A stretch of DNA of 64,000 nucleotides. It comes from Sporosarcina aquimarina (GTDB lineage: Bacteria > Bacillota > Bacilli > Bacillales_A > Planococcaceae). Where the stretch lies: contig NZ_JACLBZ010000008.1 in NCBI RefSeq assembly GCF_019748715.1, positions 1 through 64,000 of the forward strand, written 5' to 3'. This document shows, piece by piece, positions 20,986-29,440 of this stretch. Numbering within the stretch: the first letter of the stretch is position 1; the number at the start of each line of letters is the position of its first letter. Below the pieces are notes generated by a model that searched no databases, had not been told where the DNA came from, and saw only the letters and a program-made list of their open reading frames with translations. Both the position numbers and the translations under genes were made by a program.

Positions 20986-22305
20986 AACGGGAAAACGGAT
21001 ACGCCTCCCGCGATCATTGAACAAAATGGAAAAGTCTATAGCGGCATCGTGTCCTATATGGAAAGAAATCAAAAAGGTCTCACTATCAAGTTGGATGACG
21101 GCCGAATCAAAAACGTCTATCTAAATTCGGATACGCAACTATTCAAAAATAATAGGCTTACGGACATCGGCTCTTTATATGAAGGCGATCGGGTCAAAAT
21201 AAAATTTTCCGTCTATAACTCGAACTATATTACAATGTTGGAAATAATGGACCCTGGTGTTCAAGTAGCTGGATTATACAAAGGAACTCTTCATCGTATT
21301 GATCCAACCAGCCGAAAGATCATCATGCGTGATGAAACGAAGTTTTTGAACTGGCATTGGTTTCCTAACAAAGTAAATAGCAATTCCAGCTATTATTACT
21401 CTGCTCAAACTCCAATTTATTTGGATAATCAGCCTGTCCCACATAATCAGCTGCGTAAATATGCGGATCATAAAGTATATATCGCAACGGTCAGCAAACA
21501 CGGCAAAGAGCAAGTGGAGCGAATCATCATCCAGAAGAATGAAGAACGGACCTATTATGAACCACTGAAGAGCTTCAATGGAAAAACGAAGCAAGTGAGC
21601 TTAATGAGTTCTGGGCGATTTAATTATCATGACGGAACGATTTTGATCCGAAATGGCAGACTTATTGAACCTGACGCTTTAGGTGCTTACGGAACAGCTT
21701 TCATCGCAGCGGCTGGCCCTATGAACAAGCAATACGCAAATATCATACATATCAGCAATGATGGATTGGACAGTCCGAATTTAGCTGATCACAAGATTTA
21801 TTATGGAAAAGTTTCTGGCGTTCTTGGGTATCAATTGAGAGTGTCTTTTGCTATGGAATTGGAGTCTAATGTATGGACCAACTTAGCTGACCAAGACTTT
21901 TATTTCAATAATGAAACTGCTGTCGTTGAAGATAAGAAAAGTTTTTCTAGCACCTTAATTCCTCAAATGGACTTACCATTCAAAATTGGCAAGTACGGAT
22001 ATTTCTATGTAAAGGATAACCAGGTCATCGCGGTTCATTTCACTGATAATACTCCCGCTCGAATTGTATCGGTCGGACGACTGTCGGATCTTTCTCCTGG
22101 TCATCAGACAATCGATGTGCACAATGTCAGTCAATGGATGAACGGTGCTTGGGTTACACAAGGTGCTATCAATAAGATGGATATTCAGCAAACGACTTTC
22201 ATCAAAGACGGTAAAGTTATCAAACCAGAAGATCTACGCATAAACGATAGATTGTATATAGTTGCTGAAAACATAGTTAAAGGCAGAATAATCATAGTTG
22301 ATTAA
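20986..22305 (+). pseudogene. 5'-truncated surface-protein gene
   Basis: The reading frame is open and protein-like from at least 20986 (NGKTDTPPAIIEQNGKVYSG), ahead of the first possible start, GTG at 21049. Neither that GTG nor the ATG at 21058 has an SD. There is no signal peptide or SLH domain, although the rest (beta-rich repeats such as LTIKLDDGRIKNVYL, LYEGDRVKIKF and FIKDGKVIKPEDL) looks like the C-terminal part of an exported wall protein. The gene stops abruptly next to the ATG of the divergent lipoprotein gene. I infer a deletion or inversion that removed the 5' end. It heads a cluster of two SLH genes in the same direction. Confidence 0.6.
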
Positions 22306-22310
22306 AATAT

Positions 22311-22337
22311 GGCAGTGAGAGATTCTCTCTTGCTGCC
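22311..22337 (+). other. Intercistronic hairpin
   Basis: ggcagtgagaga / tctcttgctgcc forms a stable stem without a T-run between the truncated gene and the next SLH gene. It could be a weak terminator or an mRNA-stability element. Confidence 0.4.
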
Positions 22338-22356
22338 TTAAAGAAGGTGTCATGCA

Positions 22357-23790
22357 ATGAAGATTTTTCAAAAGGCAAGTTTGTTTGTCCTGTTCGCTAT
22401 TCTGCTCGTGACTATTTCTCTGAAAGCGTCTCCTGCTTCTGCTAGTCCGGTAGATGTTAATGGCGGCGTCATGAATGAATATGAATATAAAGAATTATTT
22501 TTTCTGACAGGCTATCCAATTCAATTCTCAGGCAAAGCAGTGGTCACTGAGAAAGAAAACAAGAAAACATTAACCCGCAATTATCGTTTTACGCTGACAG
22601 GTCCCGGCGGTGAAAAATTAACGAGGAGTGTGAACTATACCGCTAACATCAGTGATCACGAAGGCAAAGGTCAAACGACGACTCAATTCGAAGTGAAGAG
22701 CTATTCCGAAAAAGTGACAATCGGTAAAGATACCTACACACTTGATGATTATCAGTATTCAGAAGGCACGGTCTCGGACAACCTCCCTGCCTCAAGCTAC
22801 TATTCAGGCAATATTGTGGGGAGGAAAATCTACAAGCATAAAATTGCCGCTACAAAAAAGGATGAATTGATTACAGTCCATTTAAATGGCCGCAATATGG
22901 GCTATAAAAATTTCTGGGGCGCTACTGAAACTCAATTGATGGATTCAGAAATTATCACCCCACAAGGATATGCTTTTGTCACAAGTAAAGCATCCGACAG
23001 TAAGTCACGCACCTTGCAATATGAACCTTTTGATCCTTCACTCTCAAGCTTCACGGGAGGACATGCAGTGATCAGCAGTGCGGATATGGTAAGTGAATAC
23101 ACTTATAACATCCCATTTGGCGCGGGGAAAGGAACTATAGAGCTGCAAAAGAAAAACACCCCTAAAATTGAACGGCTCATCGTACCGAAATTCCGTGATC
23201 TAGACCGCCATAATGCAAAAGATGCCATTCAAAAGCTATATTCATTGGGGATTTTCGATGAAAACTCACAGTTTTTCTCTCCAAATACACCAATGAAACG
23301 TTATCAATACACTGTAGGAATCCTGAAAGCTGTGGATCTGCGTGTGCTAGAGCCGCCTAAAAAAAGTAAAGTTCCACGCCAACCAATTTTCGCGGACCTT
23401 TCCACGAAAGATCCTGACTATATGTATATCGAAAGTGCAGTGGAGCAAGGGATCATAACAGGCGTGACACCAGATTCATTCGAACCAGACAGCCCCGTCA
23501 CCAGAGTGCAGGCCGTTGCAATTCTTGTTCGAGCATTGGGAATGGAAGGTCGTGCACCAAGCCCTGGCTTTAAAACACAGTATGCAGATGATCATAAAAT
23601 TTCAGGTTGGGCAAAAGACAGTGTATATGTTGCTACTGAGCTAGGTCTGATTCAAGGGAATGAAATGAACCGTTTCAATCCGCAGCAACAATTAACGAGA
23701 GCCCAAGCAGCACTTATTACATCTCGCTTCCTGGACTTCCTGGAAAATGACCTGAAACAAAATTATCGCGATGAAATTTTCTTCCAATAA
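22357..23790 (+). CDS. Secreted protein with C-terminal SLH domains
   Basis: A 477-residue protein. A signal peptide (MKIFQKASLFVLFAILLVT, cut near ASA) is followed by about 240 residues of unassigned beta-rich sequence, then three SLH motifs at about 275-470 (KFRDLDRHNAKDAIQKLYS, IFADLSTKDPDYMYIESAVE, QYADDHKISGWAKDSVYVAT). The C-terminal anchor contrasts with the N-terminal anchors of its neighbours. AAGGTG lies before the ATG, and only 18 bases separate it from the next SLH gene, so the two are one transcription unit. Confidence 0.75.
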   Translation: MKIFQKASLFVLFAILLVTISLKASPASASPVDVNGGVMNEYEYKELFFLTGYPIQFSGKAVVTEKENKKTLTRNYRFTLTGPGGEKLTRSVNYTANISDHEGKGQTTTQFEVKSYSEKVTIGKDTYTLDDYQYSEGTVSDNLPASSYYSGNIVGRKIYKHKIAATKKDELITVHLNGRNMGYKNFWGATETQLMDSEIITPQGYAFVTSKASDSKSRTLQYEPFDPSLSSFTGGHAVISSADMVSEYTYNIPFGAGKGTIELQKKNTPKIERLIVPKFRDLDRHNAKDAIQKLYSLGIFDENSQFFSPNTPMKRYQYTVGILKAVDLRVLEPPKKSKVPRQPIFADLSTKDPDYMYIESAVEQGIITGVTPDSFEPDSPVTRVQAVAILVRALGMEGRAPSPGFKTQYADDHKISGWAKDSVYVATELGLIQGNEMNRFNPQQQLTRAQAALITSRFLDFLENDLKQNYRDEIFFQ

Positions 23791-23808
23791 GAAAGGAGGT
23801 CGGCTCTA

Positions 23809-26076
23809 TTGAAAGCTCGCAATTCATTTATATGGGGAGTACTGTTTGTTCTCTTTGCACTTTTGCCGTCGCAAGTTTCCGCTAAGAGCTCTTTCACAGA
23901 TGTTCCCGATCGCCACTGGGCAAAAGACGCGATTGAATGGGCAAAAAACGAAGGGCTGACTTCTGGATACCAGGACGGCACTTTCAGACCTGATCAATCT
24001 ATTACAGAAGCACAGCTGGTCACAATGCTGGTACGATTCGACTGCACTTCCCCTTCTTCATTCGAAGCATTGCCGGGCGAACATAAAGCTATGGGGAATT
24101 ACCGTTATTTAAGAAGTCATTTTCTACCTCTAAACGGGTTTTCAAATCGTTATGCAAGGGATGCTTCCGTAAAAAGAGCAGATGCAGCCCGTATCTTCTC
24201 CGCTTATCAGGGGGTGGACGTTACCAAGCACGAAGCTGTCTATTATCTGTACGTAAATGATATGGCAAATGGCATCACAGGTAAAAATGATTATTTGGAT
24301 TTCGGTCCGAACAACGAACTGACGCGTGCTGAAACTGTTACTTTTCTCTATAACATGTCACTTCAGCAGGGATGCGAACTGCAAGGTCTTAATTCCAAAG
24401 CAACTGGAAAACATAATGCCAAGTATTCGTATCCAGCTAACTTCGTGAAAGATGATGAGATAAATTTTGAAAAGCCAAATCAACCTTCCCAGCCTGGTAT
24501 TGGAGGTGGAGTAAAGCCACCGACTGCTGTAGAAGTTGATATTGAGAAACCGGTTCTAACAGCAAATGGCAAAGATTCAACGTTTATTACGTTTACGTTT
24601 AGGGATTGTAATGGTGAATTGATTCCTTACGAGCGGGAATTGGAATTTGAAGTTTCATCTCAGCAAGAAGCCAGTTTTAAAATACTGGAATACCCAACAC
24701 TAGATAATAAATATGACGGACAAGTTTCTACTGTTGCAGAAACCATTCGGAGGACACATAGAGTACGTTCTGATGGCCCTGAAGTGACAGTTAAAGTTAT
24801 CGCTCCAAAAACAAAAGAGCGGACGTTGGATACGATTACAGTTACACCCGTTGATAAAACAGGAAATTGCACACTTCCTTCCGCTACTGCTACCTTAACA
24901 TATGAACCAAAAGCAGAAGTTCAGCTTGATGTTGTAAACAATCCATGGGGACAAACTACAGTGACCGCTACTCTTGTTAGACCCGGCGGCGAACGCATCT
25001 ATGGCTTCAACGGATATTTGAAACTTGAATCATCATCAGGGCGGATTCCTTTTAATGATTCCTACCCTAATTTCTATAACGGAGTGGCAACAACAACCTT
25101 TACAACACCCCGTTATTTATTAAAAGATGAGATTACAGCAAAAGCAATATCCAGATCTACAACTGATGAGGATGCGATTTACTCCATCCTAAATAAGAGC
25201 TTCACTGTGCCTGTTTCTTTCTCTCCGCCTATTACTGTGGATACAACATGCACGGCCGAAAAACCGGAAATCGGATTTTTGATTGACTCGTCCGGCAGTA
25301 TGAAACGTAATGATGAAAAGTGGCTGCGTGTAACTAAAACAACAGAATTCATTAGGGCACTAAATGCCGAAGAGAACATCGCCACTCACTTTACGACTAG
25401 TGGTATGTTTTTGAAAAGCGGTGCCCCTGAGCCTGTCATCAATTCCTTGGTTGGTGTCAAAGCAAACGGTGGTACGAATATTGCCGATGGATTACATGTT
25501 GCCCTCAACAAATTCACTACTAAACGGCAGCGAGTGTTAATTTTATTGACTGATGGCAAATCTTCCAAAACACCCATACTTAAGCAAGTGGAAGAGGCAA
25601 AAAGACAGGGCATCCGAATCTTCACAATTGGCCTCGGAAAAGATTTAGACGAAGCTTTATTGAAGGATATTGCAAGAGAAACAAAAGGCAGTTATTTTCA
25701 CGTTAAAGAAAATATTGAACTGTCTTTAGTCTATCAATCGATTTTGCAAGAAATTAACTGCGGTATTCCATTGCCTACTTGTTCTGTCATCGCTTCGGTC
25801 TTCAATTCTCCATCCGTTAAACTGACGAATCGCAACATTTTGATGGAAACCGAAGTATCCAATGCGTGCGGTACGATCAATAAAGTCATTGTCCGCTTTT
25901 CTTCGCAATCCGGCGATTTGGATTATGAACTGGCTCATAGAGGCCACAATTTCTACATGATGAACAAAGGCTTATTCGAAATTCAAGACTTCCAATTAGC
26001 TGCCGATGCAACATTCATTGCCTACGACTTGAAAGGCAAAGAGATAGCCAGGCAAAAGGTAAAGATTCAAAAATAA
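23809..26076 (+). CDS. SLH-anchored von Willebrand factor A domain protein
   Basis: A 755-residue surface protein. A signal peptide (to about residue 25, QVSA) and SLH motifs at about 26-200 (FTDVPDRHWAKDAIEWAKN, YQDGTFRPDQSITEAQLV) are followed by a beta-rich region with two Ig-like stretches at about 245-470. A VWA domain lies at about 480-665: MIDAS motif DSSGS from Asp493, conserved Thr in GGTNIADGLH, and Asp582 in LLTDGKSS. VWA domains bind protein ligands through a metal ion. The start is TTG at 23809, with a perfect AAGGAGGT upstream. It is co-directional with 22357-23790. Confidence 0.82.
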   Translation: MKARNSFIWGVLFVLFALLPSQVSAKSSFTDVPDRHWAKDAIEWAKNEGLTSGYQDGTFRPDQSITEAQLVTMLVRFDCTSPSSFEALPGEHKAMGNYRYLRSHFLPLNGFSNRYARDASVKRADAARIFSAYQGVDVTKHEAVYYLYVNDMANGITGKNDYLDFGPNNELTRAETVTFLYNMSLQQGCELQGLNSKATGKHNAKYSYPANFVKDDEINFEKPNQPSQPGIGGGVKPPTAVEVDIEKPVLTANGKDSTFITFTFRDCNGELIPYERELEFEVSSQQEASFKILEYPTLDNKYDGQVSTVAETIRRTHRVRSDGPEVTVKVIAPKTKERTLDTITVTPVDKTGNCTLPSATATLTYEPKAEVQLDVVNNPWGQTTVTATLVRPGGERIYGFNGYLKLESSSGRIPFNDSYPNFYNGVATTTFTTPRYLLKDEITAKAISRSTTDEDAIYSILNKSFTVPVSFSPPITVDTTCTAEKPEIGFLIDSSGSMKRNDEKWLRVTKTTEFIRALNAEENIATHFTTSGMFLKSGAPEPVINSLVGVKANGGTNIADGLHVALNKFTTKRQRVLILLTDGKSSKTPILKQVEEAKRQGIRIFTIGLGKDLDEALLKDIARETKGSYFHVKENIELSLVYQSILQEINCGIPLPTCSVIASVFNSPSVKLTNRNILMETEVSNACGTINKVIVRFSSQSGDLDYELAHRGHNFYMMNKGLFEIQDFQLAADATFIAYDLKGKEIARQKVKIQK

Positions 26077-26082
26077 TGATTC

Positions 26083-26121
26083 AAACCGGTAAAGAGCCCA
26101 ACATACTCTTACCGGTTTTTA
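26083..26121 (+). terminator. Terminator of the SLH-VWA operon
   Basis: Hairpin aaaccggtaaagag / ctcttaccggttttt with a T-run. Confidence 0.75.
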
Positions 26122-26148
26122 TTTTGACTTCTCTTCAAAAGAATCCAG

Positions 26149-26173
26149 GTTTTCATATAACACCAAGGGGTAT
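26149..26173 (+). promoter_or_regulatory. SigB-type promoter
   Basis: GTTTTC (26149-26154) and GGGTAT (26168-26173) with a 13-base spacer fit the SigB consensus GTTTAA-N12-15-GGGTAT. It lies 45 bases before a general-stress gene. Confidence 0.6.
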
Positions 26174-26218
26174 GGTATCTATACGATCAAAATTGCAAAA
26201 CATAGAGGAGGAAGAATA

Positions 26219-26803
26219 ATGGTAGAACCAAACAACAAGACATTTATCGGCGTATATTATAATGACTCTGACCTTCTCGACAAGATAGAGGAACTAAAGC
26301 TGACGGGCTATCTTGCCGACAATATTTATGTAATCGCCAAAAATGAAAACGATGTCTCCATGCTAAGAAACCGAACTGCAGCCGATGTACATGCAGCTTA
26401 TGATACTTGGACAGATCGGTTTATCGGTTTCCTTACCGGGGAAAATCATGTGAAGCGCATGATGGATGGTGTCGGTATGAATGACATTGAAATCGATCGC
26501 TATTATGAAGAAGTGCAGCATGGCGGTATGCTGCTGTATGTGGATGAAGGTTGGGCATTCAGCGTGTATTCAAAAGACGAGCCCTTCTATACAGATAACC
26601 TAGCTCCGGCTGCTTCAAAACAAATTTTGGATACCGAAAATGAAGCAGATCCATTTAAAAAAAATCAACATACAAAAAAGGCAAGGCAGTTTGAAGAAAA
26701 TGAGCCTTCATATGGCGGCTATGAACCATTGAAAAACCCTGTGCCTCCAGAAGTTTTGGCTGCAGATATTCAAGTCGAGCCCCTATTAAATGAGGAAGAT
26801 TGA
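26219..26803 (+). CDS. General stress protein, YflT/GSP17M-like
   Basis: A 194-residue cytosolic protein. The first 115 residues match the heat-induced stress protein YflT domain pattern (FIGVYYNDSDLLDKIEELK, ADNIYVIAKNENDV, HGGMLLYVDEG). The tail is acidic and unassigned. The biochemical role of the family is unknown. GAGGAGGAAGA precedes the ATG, and the SigB-type promoter at 26149-26173 suggests induction by general stress. A related protein is at 35846-36331. Confidence 0.75.
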   Translation: MVEPNNKTFIGVYYNDSDLLDKIEELKLTGYLADNIYVIAKNENDVSMLRNRTAADVHAAYDTWTDRFIGFLTGENHVKRMMDGVGMNDIEIDRYYEEVQHGGMLLYVDEGWAFSVYSKDEPFYTDNLAPAASKQILDTENEADPFKKNQHTKKARQFEENEPSYGGYEPLKNPVPPEVLAADIQVEPLLNEED

Positions 26804-26843
26804 GGTCCAGTACCAAGAGAAGGACAATAAAATAGTTTGATAA

Positions 26844-26870
26844 CAGCCGCTCCGATTTTGGGGCGGCTGG
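26844..26870 (+). terminator. Probable terminator of the stress gene
   Basis: Hairpin agccgctcc / ggggcggct; the following T-run is poor. Confidence 0.45.
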
Positions 26871-27009
26871 CTTGCTTTATTACAATCTATTAATATGATT
26901 ACAAGACTGTAACCTCTTCTTAACAAGAACGTAATGTTTCGTTTCTACAAGTCATGTAAGATGTAACTTGCAGCTAGAGAGACATACATTATTTCGAAGG
27001 AGAGTCATG

Positions 27010-27690
27010 ATGAAGAAGTTTTTGTGTTCACTATTGATGGCAGCAGTAATGGTCACGGGGTTTGCAGGAGGAAGTGCTGATGCGGCAAGTAAGGCAACAG
27101 CGAAAAGTGGTACATACATAACGAAACATAATATAAATGTCCGTGCTGATGCGGGCACTAAACATAGAATTGTCTTCACATTAAAAAAAGGTACACGAGT
27201 ACAACTGACCCATCAAAAGAATTCAGGTTCTGAACTATGGTACAAAGTAAAAATCAATGGTAAAAAGGGTTATGCACTTAGCTCACTTTTGGCAAAGTCT
27301 TCTGCTAAGTCGGTTGCAGCATCTACGCCTGCCAAAAGCAGTGCGGGAGTTGTCAAAACTGCAATGAATTTGAGAGGTATTCCATATCGCTTCGGCGGTA
27401 CGACAACAAAAGGATTTGATTGCAGCGGATTTATCCAATATGCATTCAAGAAAAATGGTAAGTCTGTTTCCAGAACAACAACAGGACAGTACACGCAGTC
27501 CGCTAAAATCAACTCACCTAAACCAGGTGATCTCGTATTCTTCCACAATACATATCGAAAAGGCATTTCCCATGTTGGAATCTATGTCGGTAATAACAAG
27601 TTCGTTCATGCTGGTGGAAAAAAATCAGAGGTTGTCAGCTTAAGCAACCCGTACTGGAAATCTAAATTCAATAGCTTCAGAAGAATATAA
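27010..27690 (+). CDS. Secreted NlpC/P60 endopeptidase with SH3 domain
   Basis: Peptidoglycan hydrolase of 226 residues. A signal peptide (MKKFLCSLLMAAVMVTG, cut near ADA) is followed by a bacterial SH3 domain at about 35-95 (HNINVRADAGTKHR) and a C-terminal NlpC/P60 domain at about 110-226. The catalytic triad is Cys138 (GFDCSGF), His188 (SHVGIY) and His200 (FVHAGG). Such enzymes cut the gamma-D-glutamyl-diamino acid bond of stem peptides. AAGGAG at 26997-27002 gives the best spacing to ATG 27010; ATG 27007 is also possible. Confidence 0.88.
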   Translation: MKKFLCSLLMAAVMVTGFAGGSADAASKATAKSGTYITKHNINVRADAGTKHRIVFTLKKGTRVQLTHQKNSGSELWYKVKINGKKGYALSSLLAKSSAKSVAASTPAKSSAGVVKTAMNLRGIPYRFGGTTTKGFDCSGFIQYAFKKNGKSVSRTTTGQYTQSAKINSPKPGDLVFFHNTYRKGISHVGIYVGNNKFVHAGGKKSEVVSLSNPYWKSKFNSFRRI

Positions 27691-27692
27691 AC

Positions 27693-27732
27693 CTAAAAAA
27701 AGACTCGATGAATATTCATCGAGTCTTTTTTA
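27693..27732. terminator. Bidirectional terminator
   Basis: Hairpin aaaaagactcgatgaa / ttcatcgagtctttttt between converging genes. Confidence 0.85.
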
Positions 27733-29289
27733 CTCTACAGAATGGATCCTTCCCCGTTCATCCTTATAAATGACATGATGACGTTCGAACTTCGTTGGAG
27801 AGTCCAGACCCGCCGCAGCAGCTACGCGAAACAATCCTTCCCTCATCGTCAAGATATAATTGGTGACACGAAACTTTTTCTCTTCCACAACGAGCGCTCT
27901 CTGCAAGTGTTTATCCGTCGTCGCTACCCCCGCCGGGCATGTATTTGTATGGCAGCGTTCCGCCATAATACAGCCTACGGAAATCATGAATCCCCGGGCG
28001 ATTTGCACAAGATCTGCACCTAACGCCAACGCGATGGCCGCTTTGTCCGGTGTAATGATCTTTCCAGAAGCAATGATTTTCACTCGATCCCGCACCTCGT
28101 ACTTCCGCAATGCATCATCCAATAAAACAAGCGCAGAACGTAATGGCAGCCCAACACTATCCGCTAAGTCTTGATAGGTTGCACCTGAACCACCCTCTGC
28201 CCCATCCAATGAAATAAAATCGGGCCCCATACCAGTTTCCGCCAGCTGTTCCGCAAGTTCTTCAGCGTCTTCCTTCCCTCCAATGACGATTTTCATGCCG
28301 ACCGGCTTGCCGCCAGCAGTACGAATATCTTCAATGAATGTGAACAATGTAGGATAGTCATTGAACTGATTGAAGCGATTCGGGCTATTAATAGAAGTAA
28401 AAGGAACGACATTTCGTATGGCCGCAATTTCTTCGGTCACCTTTTCACCTTCTACATGACCGCCACGCATTTTTGCACCTTGCGCCAACTTGATTTCGAA
28501 TGCTTTAATTTGAGGTACTTTAGCCTTTTCTTTCACCTTTTCCAAATCAAAGTCTCCTTCTTCAGTTCGGAAACCGAATAAACCTGAGCCGATCTGTGCA
28601 ATGATATCTGCACCGCCAGCTAGATGGTGATCCGAGACACCGCCTTCCCCAGTGTTCATCCACGCACCCTGCGCCATGCCAATCCCCTTTGACAACGCAG
28701 TGATCGCATGGTCTCCTAAAGCTCCATAGCTCATTCCTGACTGCCCGAGCAAACTGCGTACGACAAATGGCTGCTCACAGTTGGGACCTAACACAATCGC
28801 ATCTTCTTCAGGAAGCAGCCAAGGAAGTGTGGTAATTTCCTCTCGATGTTCTTTACGTGAAAATAAGTTATCTTGATCTACCTCATAGCGCATCGTCTTC
28901 ATCAAGTTATCATTATCTACACGCATCTCATCATTTTGCTTCGTGAACATGGCGTTTCGAATGTAATGACCCGGCTCTTGAAAATCCCGTTTCGAACCAA
29001 AACCGATGACACTATTCAAATACTTTCCCGGCATGACCATATGTAAATACTCTTCTCGGCTAAACGGCTTGCCGCTGTTATCGTCATTGAATAAGTACTG
29101 TCGCACTTCCGGTCCCGCCTTCTCAAACATATAACGTACTCTGCCAAGTACAGGATAATTACGTAAAATCGCGTGCTGTTTTTGACGTCGATCAAAGAAA
29201 TACAGGAATATTGCAATTGTAATTGGTACAGCTAGCAATAAAAGCACAATCAACGATGTCGTAAAATAGATTCCTTCAAACCAACGCAT
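27730..29289 (-). CDS. FMN-binding glutamate synthase domain protein (YerD-like)
   Basis: A 519-residue protein with one or two N-terminal membrane helices (residues 8-32) and a glutamate synthase central/FMN domain (Glu_synthase). It shows GQSGMSYGALGDHA, GGVSDHHLAGGADI, the FMN region SLDGAEGGSGATY and a Cys-containing segment RCHTNTCPAGVAT like the 3Fe-4S region of GOGAT. Length and layout match B. subtilis YerD (about 525 residues). It lacks the glutaminase domain, so ordinary glutamate synthase activity is not implied. GAGTGGGAGG precedes the ATG. Confidence 0.85.
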   Translation of the reverse strand: MRWFEGIYFTTSLIVLLLLAVPITIAIFLYFFDRRQKQHAILRNYPVLGRVRYMFEKAGPEVRQYLFNDDNSGKPFSREEYLHMVMPGKYLNSVIGFGSKRDFQEPGHYIRNAMFTKQNDEMRVDNDNLMKTMRYEVDQDNLFSRKEHREEITTLPWLLPEEDAIVLGPNCEQPFVVRSLLGQSGMSYGALGDHAITALSKGIGMAQGAWMNTGEGGVSDHHLAGGADIIAQIGSGLFGFRTEEGDFDLEKVKEKAKVPQIKAFEIKLAQGAKMRGGHVEGEKVTEEIAAIRNVVPFTSINSPNRFNQFNDYPTLFTFIEDIRTAGGKPVGMKIVIGGKEDAEELAEQLAETGMGPDFISLDGAEGGSGATYQDLADSVGLPLRSALVLLDDALRKYEVRDRVKIIASGKIITPDKAAIALALGADLVQIARGFMISVGCIMAERCHTNTCPAGVATTDKHLQRALVVEEKKFRVTNYILTMREGLFRVAAAAGLDSPTKFERHHVIYKDERGRIHSVE

Positions 29290-29361
29290 CCTCCCACTCC
29301 TCTCAATCTTTTAAACTTTCTATTCTATCTGTACCCTTGGTACGTAGCTTAGTAAACGTAA

Positions 29362-29401
29362 AAAGCTCTATTCCTTGAACGTCTTCAAGGAATAGAGCTT
29401 G
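29362..29401 (-). terminator. Terminator of the S-layer gene
   Basis: Perfect hairpin aagctctattccttgaa / ttcaaggaatagagctt with TTTTTA on the minus strand. Confidence 0.8.
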
Positions 29402-29440
29402 GGTGTTGTTAGTTATTCATGTACATGATTAATTTCGTTA

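Noticed and set aside
26940-26995. WalR box before the NlpC/P60 gene
   Set aside because: TGTAA-like words are present but none has a second hexamer at five-base spacing that fits well.
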